Assembly (NCBI RefSeq): GCF_030816485.1
Contig: NZ_JAUSYC010000001.1
Location: forward strand, 3,906,001-3,970,000
Source of the DNA: Arthrobacter sp. B1I2
GTDB taxonomy: Bacteria > Actinomycetota > Actinomycetes > Actinomycetales > Micrococcaceae
Reading direction: 5' to 3'
Length of the DNA stretch: 64,000 bases
The position numbers were made by a program, and so were the translations under genes. Position 1 is the first letter of the stretch, and each line of letters opens with the position of its first letter. Positions 9,387 through 19,938 of the stretch are shown piece after piece. Below the pieces are notes generated by a model. It searched no databases and was not told the DNA's origin. It saw nothing but the letters and a program-made list of their open reading frames with translations.

Positions 9387-11072
9387 GTGACTACAGACAC
9401 TGCACCCGCCGCGCGCCCGCATACCCGCATCGACGCCGTCGCGGACAATTACACGGACACCCTGATCAGGCTCAACCCGACGTTCGCCACCACCCTTGGC
9501 CTGCCGGGGCATGAGACGGAGTACCAGGACTTCTCCCCTGCCGGCATCGCCGGATTCGCAGAAGCAGCGCGGGACACCCTCGCTGCGCTGGAGGGCCTGG
9601 AGCCGGCGGACGACGTGGACGCCGTCACCCTGGACGCCATGCGGGAACGGCTCGGCCTGCAACTGCTGATCCATGCCTCGGGCTGGGAGTACGCGGAGCT
9701 GAACAACATCGCTTCACCGGCCCAGGACATCCGGGCCATCTTCGACCTCATGCCCACCGGCACCGAGCAGGACTGGGAGCACATCGCCGGGCGTGCGCAC
9801 AACGTGCCCGCGGCCATCAGCGGCTACATCGAGTCGCTGCGCATGGCCAGGGACGCCGGCAAAGTGGCCGCCGCCCGCCAGGTGCGGATCGTGATCGAAC
9901 AGGTGACCAAATACGCCGCCGGGGACGGCTTCTTCGCCAAGCTGGCCACCGGGGCCGCCACGGCCGCGGGGCCGCTGCCCGCAGCACTGCAGGACAAGCT
10001 CGACGCCGGTGCTGACGCAGCCCGGCGCGCCTACACCGGGCTGGCAGAGTTCCTGCGCACCGAACTGCTGCCCGCCGCGCCCGAGAAGGACGCCGTGGGC
10101 CGGGCACGCTACGCGCTGGCCTCCCGCTCCTTCCTGGGTGCAGAGGTTGACCTAGGGGAAACGTACGCGTGGGGCGTGCAGGAACTCGACCGCCTCATCG
10201 CCGAACAGGAACGCGTTGCGGGCGCCATCAAAGCAGGCGCCACCATTGCCGAAGCCAAGGAAATCCTCAACAACGACCCCGCGCGCCAGCTGAAAGGCAC
10301 AGAGGCGCTCCGCGAATGGATGCAGGACCTTTCCGACAAAGCCGTCGCCGAACTCGCCGGGGTGCACTTCGACATCCCTGACGCCATGAAGAAACTCGAG
10401 TGCCGGATCGCCCCCACCGACGAAGGCGGCATCTACTACACCGGCCCGTCCGACGACTTCAGCCGGCCCGGCCGCATGTGGTGGTCCGTCCCCGCCGGCG
10501 AGGATACGTTCACCACCTGGGCAGAGACCACCACCGTGTACCACGAGGGCGTTCCGGGCCACCACCTCCAGGTGGCCACCGCAACCTACCGCCGTGAAAT
10601 ACTGAACAAGTGGCGCCGGAACGTCTGCTGGACCTCCGGCCACGGCGAGGGCTGGGCTCTTTACGCGGAGAAGCTCATGCAGGAACTGGGCTACCTCAAC
10701 GATCCCGGCGACCACATGGGCATGCTGGACATGCAGCGCATGCGCGCCGCCCGCGTGGTTTTCGACATCGGAGTGCACCTCGAACTCGAGATGCCAGAAC
10801 GCTGGGGCTCCGGCACCTGGACCGCCGACAAGGGCTACGGCTTCCTCAAGGAAAACCTTCCCATCAGCGAAGGGCAGCTCAGCTTTGAGTTCACCCGCTA
10901 CCTCGGCTGGCCGGGCCAGGCCCCCTCCTACAAAGTGGGCCAGCGGCTTTGGGAACAGATCCGCGCCGAGCTGGAAGCCCGGCCCGGGTTCGACCTCAAG
11001 GAGTTCCACACCAAGGCCCTCAACATCGGCTCCGTTGGACTGGATACCCTCCGCCGGGCACTGCTCACCTAG
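9387..11072 (+). CDS. DUF885 domain-containing protein (putative metallopeptidase-like)
   Basis: 561 residues spanning the whole DUF885 family. It is predominantly helical. The conserved TTVYHEGVPGHHLQ motif (about residues 383-396) carries likely metal-binding His and Glu residues, and SGHGEGWALYAEKLMQELG follows (about 416-434). These resemble gluzincin-like active-site helices, but the activity is not proven for the family. There is no signal peptide, so it is probably cytoplasmic. The GTG at 9387 is preceded by TAGTCT (9375-9380) with a 6-nt gap, indicating a leaderless transcript separate from accDE. Confidence 0.88.
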   Translation: MTTDTAPAARPHTRIDAVADNYTDTLIRLNPTFATTLGLPGHETEYQDFSPAGIAGFAEAARDTLAALEGLEPADDVDAVTLDAMRERLGLQLLIHASGWEYAELNNIASPAQDIRAIFDLMPTGTEQDWEHIAGRAHNVPAAISGYIESLRMARDAGKVAAARQVRIVIEQVTKYAAGDGFFAKLATGAATAAGPLPAALQDKLDAGADAARRAYTGLAEFLRTELLPAAPEKDAVGRARYALASRSFLGAEVDLGETYAWGVQELDRLIAEQERVAGAIKAGATIAEAKEILNNDPARQLKGTEALREWMQDLSDKAVAELAGVHFDIPDAMKKLECRIAPTDEGGIYYTGPSDDFSRPGRMWWSVPAGEDTFTTWAETTTVYHEGVPGHHLQVATATYRREILNKWRRNVCWTSGHGEGWALYAEKLMQELGYLNDPGDHMGMLDMQRMRAARVVFDIGVHLELEMPERWGSGTWTADKGYGFLKENLPISEGQLSFEFTRYLGWPGQAPSYKVGQRLWEQIRAELEARPGFDLKEFHTKALNIGSVGLDTLRRALLT

Positions 11073-11174
11073 CCCGCCCACTTTCCGTCCCGGGTCCTGC
11101 CCCCAATTGGTGGACAGTGCGCACAGCAATCAATAAGCTTGCTTACTGAATTGCGTTGTGCTGCGTATTGCCAC

Positions 11175-11635
11175 ATGAACAGGGAGACCGCCTTGCCTGA
11201 CTTCCAAGGGGCACCGGCCGAGACGGGAGCAAGCTTCTTGGCCCCCATGGCGCCCTGATTCTGACGCTGCCGGTGGGCGCAGTCATTTCCGCCGCCTTGA
11301 CCGCCGCCTTCAGTGAGGTCTACGAGGCAGTGGTGGCAGCCGATGGGGTGGCGGGACTCGACCATCCGGCTTTGGCGGCCAGCAAGGACCTCCGCACCCC
11401 CGCGCTGGATATGGTTGTCACGGCCTTCACGGATGTGGGCGGGACCATCGGCATGCCGGTCCTGGCCATCATGATCATGGCGGTCCTCGCCTTCCGGCGC
11501 CGCTCCTGGACTCCTGTCATCCTGATCGTCACGGCAGGCCTGGGTTCACTGCTGATGACCATTGCCGGCAAGCGCCTGGTGGGCCGCACCCGCCCGGACC
11601 TCAGCGATGCGGTGCCGCGCACCGGCTCTACCTGA
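11175..11635 (+). pseudogene. Decayed PAP2-family phosphatase (frameshift and C-terminal truncation)
   Basis: An ATG at 11175 opens MNRETALPDFQGAPAETGA, which stops at TGA 11256-11258. The reading continues in another frame as ALILTLPVGAVISAALTAAF through membrane-type sequence to KRLVGRTRPDL, the first PAP2 phosphatase motif (KX6RP). Translation then stops at 11635. The second and third motifs (PSGH, SRX5H) are absent downstream. One missing base near 11250-11256 (for example GCG-GCC-CTG) would restore the 5' frame. The 3' end appears deleted. The gene is most likely non-functional. Confidence 0.75.
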
Positions 11636-11812
11636 CCTTCAGAAAGCGCCACGAAACACGAGATGTTAAGCACACCCCCGCCGGGAATAAGTAACACAAG
11701 CCGCTGCTGGCCGCGAGTTTCCGGGGTTGTTCAGTTCCTGAAGCAATTGAAGGCCCGTAATATTTCTCAATATTGGTTCGACGTGGTATTGGATGGCGTC
11801 TAGCTTGTTCTG

Positions 11813-13252
11813 GTGAGCACTCAGACAAGCACCCCGTCCCCCGCAGGGAAGACCGGATTCCAGCTGCCCAAATGGGCGGGCTCGTTCGGCTTCCAGATCG
11901 TTGCCGCCCTCATCGTGGGCCTCGGCCTCGGCCTGCTGGCCAAGTACACCGGCAGCACCAAGACCAACCCCAACGCCCTCGGCGCCACGCTGCAGACCAT
12001 CGGCTCAAGCTATGTGTCGCTGCTGCAGACCGCCGTGGTCCCGCTGATCTTCACCGCCGTCGTCAGCTCCATCTCCAACCTGCGCCAGGTGTCCAACGCC
12101 GCCAGGCTGGCATGGAACACGCTCCTGTGGTTCGCCATCACGTCCCTGATCGCCGTGCTGATCGGGATCGGGCTGGGCGTGCTGCTGCAGCCCGGCGCCA
12201 ACACCGGCATCAGCGGGGATGCCAAGTACACCGGCAAGTCCGGTGACTGGTGGGCCTTCCTGGTGGGCCTCTTCCCCAAAAACTTCCTGGGCCTGGGTGC
12301 CAGCTCCACTGTTGGCGATTCCGGCGCTGTCACCACCTCGGTCAGCTTCAACGTCCTGCAGATCCTCGTCATCGCCATCGCCGTGGGCGTCGCCGCCCTC
12401 AAGGTCGGCAAGGCCGCAGAGCCGTTCCTCAACCTCAACGCCTCGGCCCTTGCCGTGATCCAGAAGGTCCTGTGGTGGATCATCCGCATCGCGCCGCTGG
12501 GCACCATCGGCCTGATCGGCAACGCCGTCGCCGTGTACGGCTGGGACACCATCGGCTCGCTGGGCAAGTTCACCGTGGCCATCTATGTGGGCCTCGCCCT
12601 CGTGCTGTTCGTGGTCTACCCCATCCTGGTCCGCAGCCACGGCCTCTCCATCAAGCAGTACTTCTCCGGCGTATGGCCCGCCGTCCAGCTGGCCTTCGTG
12701 TCCCGCTCCTCGGTGGGAACCCTGCCGCTGACCCAGCGCGTCACCGAGCGCAGCCTGGGCGTCCCCCGCGCTTACGCCTCCTTCGCCGTGCCGCTGGGCG
12801 CCACCACCAAGATGGACGGTTGCGCCGCCATCTACCCTGCCATCTCGGCAATCTTCGTGGCCCAGTTCTTCGGCATCCACCTGGACTTCAGCCAGTACCT
12901 GCTGATCGCCCTGGTTTCCGTCCTCGGCTCCGCGGCAACCGCCGGCACCACGGGCGCCGTGGTGATGCTCACCCTGACGCTCTCCACGCTGGGACTGCCG
13001 CTGGCCGGCGTCGGACTCCTGCTGGCCATCGACCCGATCCTGGACATGGGCCGCACCGCCGTGAACGTCGCGGGGCAGGCCCTGGTTCCCACCATCGTGG
13101 CCAAGCGCCAGGGGATCCTGGACGAGTCGCTGTACAACGCACCGCGCAACGGCACGCCCTTCGTTGATGACAGCGATCTTGCTGCCACCGACGCAACCGA
13201 CGGCACCAGCGCCGACACCGCACCCCGCGAACTGCAGGATGCAAAGGCGTAA
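11813..13252 (+). CDS. Dicarboxylate/amino acid:cation symporter (DAACS family)
   Basis: 479 residues with 8 or more membrane segments. Family motifs include the serine-rich RSSVGTLPLTQ hairpin region (about 300), PLGATTKMDGCAAIYPAISAIF (about 325-345; MDG replaces the common NMDG) and TAGTTGAVVMLTLTLSTLGLP followed by DPILDMGRTAVNVAGQ (about 410-425). It imports C4-dicarboxylates or acidic amino acids with H+ or Na+. The C-terminal tail is acidic and T/D-rich. The GTG start has TAGCTT (11801-11806) 6 nt upstream, a leaderless promoter. A strong terminator follows at 13271. Confidence 0.92.
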   Translation: MSTQTSTPSPAGKTGFQLPKWAGSFGFQIVAALIVGLGLGLLAKYTGSTKTNPNALGATLQTIGSSYVSLLQTAVVPLIFTAVVSSISNLRQVSNAARLAWNTLLWFAITSLIAVLIGIGLGVLLQPGANTGISGDAKYTGKSGDWWAFLVGLFPKNFLGLGASSTVGDSGAVTTSVSFNVLQILVIAIAVGVAALKVGKAAEPFLNLNASALAVIQKVLWWIIRIAPLGTIGLIGNAVAVYGWDTIGSLGKFTVAIYVGLALVLFVVYPILVRSHGLSIKQYFSGVWPAVQLAFVSRSSVGTLPLTQRVTERSLGVPRAYASFAVPLGATTKMDGCAAIYPAISAIFVAQFFGIHLDFSQYLLIALVSVLGSAATAGTTGAVVMLTLTLSTLGLPLAGVGLLLAIDPILDMGRTAVNVAGQALVPTIVAKRQGILDESLYNAPRNGTPFVDDSDLAATDATDGTSADTAPRELQDAKA

Positions 13253-13270
13253 CAGCCGGGCCTGCCAAAT

Positions 13271-13311
13271 AAAGGAAGTCTCCAGGAACCATCCTGGAGA
13301 CTTCCTTTTTT
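13271..13311 (+). terminator. Rho-independent terminator
   Basis: A perfect 17-bp stem (AAAGGAAGTCTCCAGGA and its complement) with an ACCA loop is followed by a T run. It lies between the symporter gene (+) and the secreted-protein gene (-). The A/T-flanked stem could work in both directions. Confidence 0.9.
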
Positions 13312-13344
13312 ATTGGCGTAGGTCCTTCCGTCCAGACACTTAGG

Positions 13345-13908
13345 TCAGCGCCCGCCGCCTCCGATCACGCCGTTCTGGACGGCCTTGGTCACGGCGTCGG
13401 CTTCCGCCTGCGTCAGCTTTCCATCCGTGACAGCCTTGTCCAGCCGGGTCTTGAGCTCGGCGGCCCGCTCAGCCTGGGCCTCCGTGCGAAGATCCTGCAG
13501 GGCCTGCGTCACCTTCGCCTCGTCGATGCCCAGCGAATCAGCCAGCGACTTGGCAAGGGCCGCGTCCCGGGTGGCCGGATCGGGCTTCTGGCCGTCCGCA
13601 GGCGGCGTAGTGGGCTTGTTGGCGTCACGGAAGGCCTTCAGCGCGTCGCTCACTTTGGTTTCGTCCACGCCAAGCTTTGCAGCCAGGGCCGAAGCCTCCA
13701 CGATCCCGTGGCCGCCCCGCCCACCGTGCCGTCCCATGCGCTCAGGGGCCGTGCCGGTGCTTCCGTCAGCCGAAGCGCTCGAGCTTGCACTCGGTGCGGG
13801 GGTGGGTGTGGTGGTTGTTGCAGAAGCCATGCCGGCGAAACCGATGCCGGCAGCAAGCGCCAGCGCTGCCCCGGACATACCGAGGGTCATCTTCTTCGTG
13901 CGTGTCAT
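13345..13908 (-). CDS. Small secreted protein with duplicated helical repeat
   Basis: 187 residues starting from an ATG behind AGGAGACAAGAG. An N-terminal signal peptide (MTRTKKMTLGMSGAALALAAGIGFAGMASA) is followed by a T/S/P/A linker, a short Gly/His/Arg segment (RMGRHGGRGGHG) and two related units: LAAKLGVDETKVSDALKAFR (about 78-97) and LADSLGIDEAKVTQALQDLR (about 126-145). A third, weaker helix (DGKLTQAEADAVTKAVQNG) follows. The repeat resembles short helix-turn-helix-like units seen in uncharacterised actinobacterial exported proteins. Function is unknown. It has no sortase or lipobox signal. The Gly/His segment might bind metal, which is only a guess. Confidence 0.75.
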   Translation of the reverse strand: MTRTKKMTLGMSGAALALAAGIGFAGMASATTTTPTPAPSASSSASADGSTGTAPERMGRHGGRGGHGIVEASALAAKLGVDETKVSDALKAFRDANKPTTPPADGQKPDPATRDAALAKSLADSLGIDEAKVTQALQDLRTEAQAERAAELKTRLDKAVTDGKLTQAEADAVTKAVQNGVIGGGGR

Positions 13909-14064
13909 CTCTTGTCTCCTGATTCGCCGTCACAGAACGGCTGCTGGTGATATGCCTCTTCGTGAGACATACCAAGCTTCGGCGACCAGCTTCAGGAGAG
14001 GCTGTTGGGAACCTTTCGTTCTCCTGTGAATCGGAGTTTTGTTCCTCCTCGAAACGCGTCCGCA

Positions 14065-14098
14065 CAAACTTGCATGCAGTGCAAACTTGCACGTAGTG
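14065..14098. promoter_or_regulatory. Two 17-bp tandem repeats over the tetR promoter (candidate operator)
   Basis: CAAACTTGCATGCAGTG is followed immediately by CAAACTTGCACGTAGTG, identical at 15 of 17 positions. The second copy contains most of the TAGTGT -10 element (14094-14099) that lies 6 nt before the tetR GTG. This placement predicts autorepression, and probably control of the downstream MMPL gene. Confidence 0.65.
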
Positions 14099-14105
14099 TA
14101 ATCAA

Positions 14106-14783
14106 GTGACCACTTCCCTGCCATCCTCCGGCCCGGACCCGGCGCCTCCTTCCCGGCGCGAGCTGAACAAGGCCGCCACCCGCCAGGCCATCACGGACGC
14201 CGCGCTGGGACTCCTGCGCTCCAAAGGGCCGGGGAACTTCACCGTGGAGGACATCGCCGACGCCGCAGGAATATCGCGCCGCACCTTCTTCAACTACTTC
14301 AGCAGTACCGACGCCGCCCTGGCGTCCATCGTCCACGGCTTCCTGGACAACGCCATCAAGCAGCTGCGCCTCCGCCCGGCCGACGAGCCGATTCTGGAGT
14401 CCGCCCAGGCGGCATTGACCGCCCTTGCCGATCCCAAAGCCGTGGCCCCGCTGGCCGAACTGTTCACGCTGACCCAGAAGAGCCCACTAATGTCGCACAC
14501 CGAACTCGAGGCATGGGACCACTGCCGGGCCCAGGTTTTCACCGTGGCCCGCGAACGCCTCGCCGGTACCCCCGGCGGGCAGGACGAGCTGTACGTCCAC
14601 GCCCTGGCCGGCTCCATCATCTCCTGCGGAAAAGCCGCCATGGAGGTCTGGTTCAGCCGCCGCGGGCCGGACCTGACCCCTGCTTCGCTGGCAGAGCTGC
14701 GCCAGCTGCTCATTGACGCCATGGCCCTGCTGGGGACCGGCTTCAACACCACCAATTCACCATCCGCCACCCGTTCCTCCTGA
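14106..14783 (+). CDS. TetR/AcrR family transcriptional regulator
   Basis: 225 residues. The N-terminal HTH reads ATRQAITDAALGLLRSKGPGNFTVEDIADAAGISRRTFFNYFSST (about residues 20-65), followed by a helical ligand-binding domain. The GTG start has TAGTGT 6 nt upstream, so the message is probably leaderless. It lies 18 nt upstream of an MMPL exporter in the same direction and shares its promoter. By analogy with similar pairs, it probably represses its own operon until an effector lipid or drug binds. Confidence 0.9.
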   Translation: MTTSLPSSGPDPAPPSRRELNKAATRQAITDAALGLLRSKGPGNFTVEDIADAAGISRRTFFNYFSSTDAALASIVHGFLDNAIKQLRLRPADEPILESAQAALTALADPKAVAPLAELFTLTQKSPLMSHTELEAWDHCRAQVFTVARERLAGTPGGQDELYVHALAGSIISCGKAAMEVWFSRRGPDLTPASLAELRQLLIDAMALLGTGFNTTNSPSATRSS

Positions 14784-14801
14784 TCAGATCGGTTCTCCCG
14801 C

Positions 14802-17324
14802 ATGGCACTCCTCCTCTACCGCCTCGGCAAGTTCTCCTACCGCCGGCGCTGGCTTGTCATCTCGCTGTGGCTTGCCGTGCTGGTGGCCGTGGGCGGCTCG
14901 GCCGCAGCATTCCACGGCACCCTGTCCAACAACTTCCAGATTCCGGGGACCGAAACCCAGCGGATCGCGGACAAGCTCAAGCAGGAGCTGCCCTCGGCCT
15001 CCGGCGGCAGCGCCACCATCGTTTTCGAGGCCCCCGACGGCGGCTTCACGGCGCAGAGCCGGGCGGCCGTGACGGATGCGCTGAAGAAGCTCCAGACCCT
15101 CCCCGAGGTCCGCGGCACGGTGGACCCGTTCGCCACCCAGGCGCAGGTGGACCAGGCCGGCAAGGCCGTCACCGACGGCGAACAGCAGCTGGCGGCGGGC
15201 CAGGCGCAGCTTGACGCTTCCCGGGCGCAGCTTGAGGCCGGCAAGGCACAGCTGGCCGCGGCCGAGCAGCAGCTCACCGCCGCCGGAGCGCCGGCCGCAT
15301 TGATTGAAGCCCAGCTGGGCCAGGAGAAGTCTGCGCTGGCGCAGGGCCAGGCCAAGTTCGACGCCGGCACCCAGGAACTGGCGGCCAGCAAGGCAAAGCT
15401 GGAACTTGGCAAGCGCCAGGCCCAGGCAGCCTCGGCCATCCGCTTCGTTTCCGAAGACAACAAGGCCGCCGTGGCCCAGGTGCAGTTCAACACCTCCATC
15501 AACGGGCTGACCCCGGCGGTGCGCAAGCAGGTGCAGGAGATCGCCCACCAAACCTCGTCGGCCGGGGTCACGGCCCTGGCCAGCAAGGAAATCACCGAGG
15601 ACATCTCAGCCCTGTTCGGCGCCGCAGAGATCGTCGGCATCGCCGTGGCCGCGCTGGTCCTCATCCTCATGCTGGGCACGCTGATCGCCGCCGGGCTGCC
15701 GCTGCTGATGGCCATCATGGGCGTCGGGGTGGGCGTGGGCATCACGTTCGCACTCTCCGGCCTGTTCGACATGAGCTCCATCTCCCCCATGCTGGCCCTC
15801 ATGCTGGGTCTCGCCGTCGGCATCGACTACTCCCTGTTCATCGTCAACCGGCACCGGACCCAGCTCCTCGCCGGCATGGACGCTGAAGAGTCCGTGGCGC
15901 GGGCGAACGGCACCTCCGGCAACGCCGTGGTCTTCGCCGGCCTCACCGTGATCATCGCCCTTGCCGCCCTGGTGGTTCCCGGCCTGCCGTTCCTCACCGT
16001 CATGGGCCTGGCCGCAGCAGGAACCGTGGCAGTGGCGGTCCTCGTGGCCATCACCCTGACTCCCGCCATGCTGTCCCTGATCGGGCGTCGCATCGTCTCC
16101 AAGCGTGCCTGGGCCAAGTCAGCGGCGCACAACGCCGAACCGGGCCACGAAGCCGCCGACCTCGCCACCGACCGCGAACGCAGCACCCGCGGATGGGGCG
16201 GATTGGTCACCCGGCACCCGTGGGTGGCACTGGTTGCCGGCATCCTCCTGCTAGCCACCCTGGCCCTTCCCGCCACCCAGCTGCAGCTGGCCCTGCCCGA
16301 CGGCGGCTCCGAGCCTGTGGAGTCCGAGGCCTACCAGGCCTACGACCTCACTGCCCGCAGCTTCGGCGAAGGCGTCACCGGACCGATTGTGGCTGTCGGT
16401 GAGTTCCCGGCGAACCTGGACGAAGCCCAGGCGCAGAAGCTGCAGTATGACATCGCGGACCAGCTCCGCGCCGTGGACAACGTGGTGGCTGCCGTGCCGG
16501 TGGCGCTCAGCGAAGACCGCCGGACAGCCGTGTTCCAGGTCATCCCCAAGGAAGGCCCGGCCAGCGCCAGCACCGTGCAGGTAGTCTCCGAGCTGCGGGG
16601 GCTCAACGGCCAGATCAGGGACGACTACAACGTGGCCATGGGCCTGACCGGCCAGACGGCAGGCAACGTGGACGTCTCCACCAAGCTCGGTGACGCCCTG
16701 CCGCCCTACCTGGCGATCGTCGTCGGACTTTCCCTGATCCTCCTGCTGCTGGTGTTCCGCTCCATCGTGGTCCCGCTGCTGGCAACGGGCGGCTTCCTGC
16801 TGTCCCTGTCCGCCGCTTTCGGTGCCGTGGTTGCCGTCTACCAGTGGGGCTGGCTGGGCAACGTCTTCGACGTGGCCAACCCCGGCGCCGTGCTCAGTTT
16901 CCTGCCCATCATCCTGATCGGCGTGCTGTTCGGCCTGGCCATGGACTACCAGGTGTTCATCGCCTCCGGCATGCGGGAGGCATACATGCACGGCTCACCG
17001 GCCAGGGAAGCCGTCCGGGTGGGCTTCCGGCACGCGGCCGCGGTGGTCACGGCCGCCGCGATCATCATGGTCAGCGTGTTCTCCGGCTTCATCTTCAGCC
17101 ACCTCACCATGGTCCGGCCGCTGGGCTTTGCGATGGCCTTCGGCGTCCTCTTCGACGCCTTCGTGGTCCGCATGACCATCGTCCCGGCCGTGATGTACCT
17201 TCTGGGCGCCAGGTCCTGGTGGCTGCCGCGGTGGCTGGACCGGATCCTGCCGGACGTGGACGTGGAGGGCGCCAAGCTCAACCGTGGCCAGGCCGCACCG
17301 GTCTCCGGCGAACTGGTCCACTAG
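14802..17324 (+). CDS. MMPL/RND family transporter
   Basis: 840 residues with the two-fold MMPL layout: an N-terminal TM helix, a large extracytoplasmic loop, TM2-6 (with GLAVGIDYSLFIVNRHR near residue 345), a second loop, and TM8-12 (GVLFGLAMDYQVFIASGMREAY near residue 715). The Asp-Tyr pairs in GIDYS and AMDYQ are the proton-relay residues of the family. Loop 1 carries an Ala/Gln-rich coiled-coil insertion of about 100 residues (about 110-210) with repeated QLxAGxAQL units, a feature found in actinobacterial MMPL and YhgE-like proteins. It exports lipids or hydrophobic compounds; the substrate is unknown. It is in an operon with the upstream tetR. Confidence 0.92.
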   Translation: MALLLYRLGKFSYRRRWLVISLWLAVLVAVGGSAAAFHGTLSNNFQIPGTETQRIADKLKQELPSASGGSATIVFEAPDGGFTAQSRAAVTDALKKLQTLPEVRGTVDPFATQAQVDQAGKAVTDGEQQLAAGQAQLDASRAQLEAGKAQLAAAEQQLTAAGAPAALIEAQLGQEKSALAQGQAKFDAGTQELAASKAKLELGKRQAQAASAIRFVSEDNKAAVAQVQFNTSINGLTPAVRKQVQEIAHQTSSAGVTALASKEITEDISALFGAAEIVGIAVAALVLILMLGTLIAAGLPLLMAIMGVGVGVGITFALSGLFDMSSISPMLALMLGLAVGIDYSLFIVNRHRTQLLAGMDAEESVARANGTSGNAVVFAGLTVIIALAALVVPGLPFLTVMGLAAAGTVAVAVLVAITLTPAMLSLIGRRIVSKRAWAKSAAHNAEPGHEAADLATDRERSTRGWGGLVTRHPWVALVAGILLLATLALPATQLQLALPDGGSEPVESEAYQAYDLTARSFGEGVTGPIVAVGEFPANLDEAQAQKLQYDIADQLRAVDNVVAAVPVALSEDRRTAVFQVIPKEGPASASTVQVVSELRGLNGQIRDDYNVAMGLTGQTAGNVDVSTKLGDALPPYLAIVVGLSLILLLLVFRSIVVPLLATGGFLLSLSAAFGAVVAVYQWGWLGNVFDVANPGAVLSFLPIILIGVLFGLAMDYQVFIASGMREAYMHGSPAREAVRVGFRHAAAVVTAAAIIMVSVFSGFIFSHLTMVRPLGFAMAFGVLFDAFVVRMTIVPAVMYLLGARSWWLPRWLDRILPDVDVEGAKLNRGQAAPVSGELVH

Positions 17325-17333
17325 GCTGAAGCC

Positions 17334-17978
17334 GTGCTCCACCTGATTCTCGCCTCCCAGTCCCCCGCCCGCACCAAGCTCCTGGCCGAGGCCGGCATCC
17401 GGCACACCGTGCTGGTCTCCGACGTCGACGAGGCCGCCGTGCAGGCAAAGTACGGCGTCACGGACCCGCACGACACCGCGCTGCTGCTGGCCCGCGCCAA
17501 GGCCGAGGCCGTAGCGGCGCTGCCCGAAGCGGAGGGCGCCCTGGTTCTGGGTTGCGACTCCGTCTTCGAGTTCGACGGCGAGGCGCACGGCAAGCCTTAC
17601 ACCGCCGAGGTTGCCCGCGAGCGGATGCTGCGGATGAGCGGCAGCGCCGGGGTACTGCACACGGGGCACTGGCTGGTGGACTGCAGGGACACGGACGACG
17701 ACGGTCCGGCCGGCCGCGGGTCGGGCGCCACGCTCGGGGCGGTTGCCTCCGCCGAGGTCTCCTTCCTGGAGATGGAACCCGCGGAAATCGACGCGTACAT
17801 CGCCACAGGTGAACCGCTCCACTGCGCGGGCTCCTTCACCATCGACGGCCTGGGCGGGGCCTTCATCCGGAAGGTCGACGGCGACCCGCACGCCGTCGTC
17901 GGCCTGTCCGTCTCCACCCTGCGCGGCCTGCTCGCTGCCGCCAGCGTGCGCATCACAGACCTCTGGCCGCCGCGGTGA
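17334..17978 (+). CDS. maf: Maf-like nucleoside triphosphate pyrophosphatase
   Basis: 214 residues. It begins LHLILASQSPARTKLLAEAGI, the Maf N-terminal signature (ASxSPRR-type). It also has LVLGCDSVFEFDG (catalytic Asp), GKPYTAEVARERM and YIATGEPLHCAGSFTIDGLGGAFI. It hydrolyses non-canonical or modified NTPs to NMPs. A short Asp/Gly-rich insertion (RDTDDDGPAGRGSG, about 120) is not in the classical short Maf proteins. The GTG at 17334 has TAGGCT (17322-17327) 6 nt upstream. That -10 overlaps the MMPL stop codon, so a leaderless promoter lies within the end of the upstream gene. Confidence 0.92.
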   Translation: MLHLILASQSPARTKLLAEAGIRHTVLVSDVDEAAVQAKYGVTDPHDTALLLARAKAEAVAALPEAEGALVLGCDSVFEFDGEAHGKPYTAEVARERMLRMSGSAGVLHTGHWLVDCRDTDDDGPAGRGSGATLGAVASAEVSFLEMEPAEIDAYIATGEPLHCAGSFTIDGLGGAFIRKVDGDPHAVVGLSVSTLRGLLAAASVRITDLWPPR

Positions 17979-18000
17979 AGCACTCCGTTTTCCGCACTCC

Positions 18001-18017
18001 TTGTAGCTTCCCTACAA
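18001..18017. promoter_or_regulatory. Candidate acc operator upstream of accA3
   Basis: TTGTAGCTTCCCTACAA is a perfect inverted repeat (TTGTAG-N5-CTACAA). It matches the element upstream of accD (7339-7355) at 15 of 17 positions. It lies 92 nt before the accA3 start and upstream of TAATAT (18050-18055), a possible -10. Confidence 0.65.
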
Positions 18018-18109
18018 AGGAAGCCTGGTTTACACGCGGATTCCGCAAGTAATATCGGCGGAACCCTCAAAACCGCGCTAGGCTCCCTGAAGGAAAAGAA
18101 GGAGACGCC

Positions 18110-19921
<1,812 letters not shown>

Positions 19922-19938
19922 AAGGCGGTCCGCCAGCC

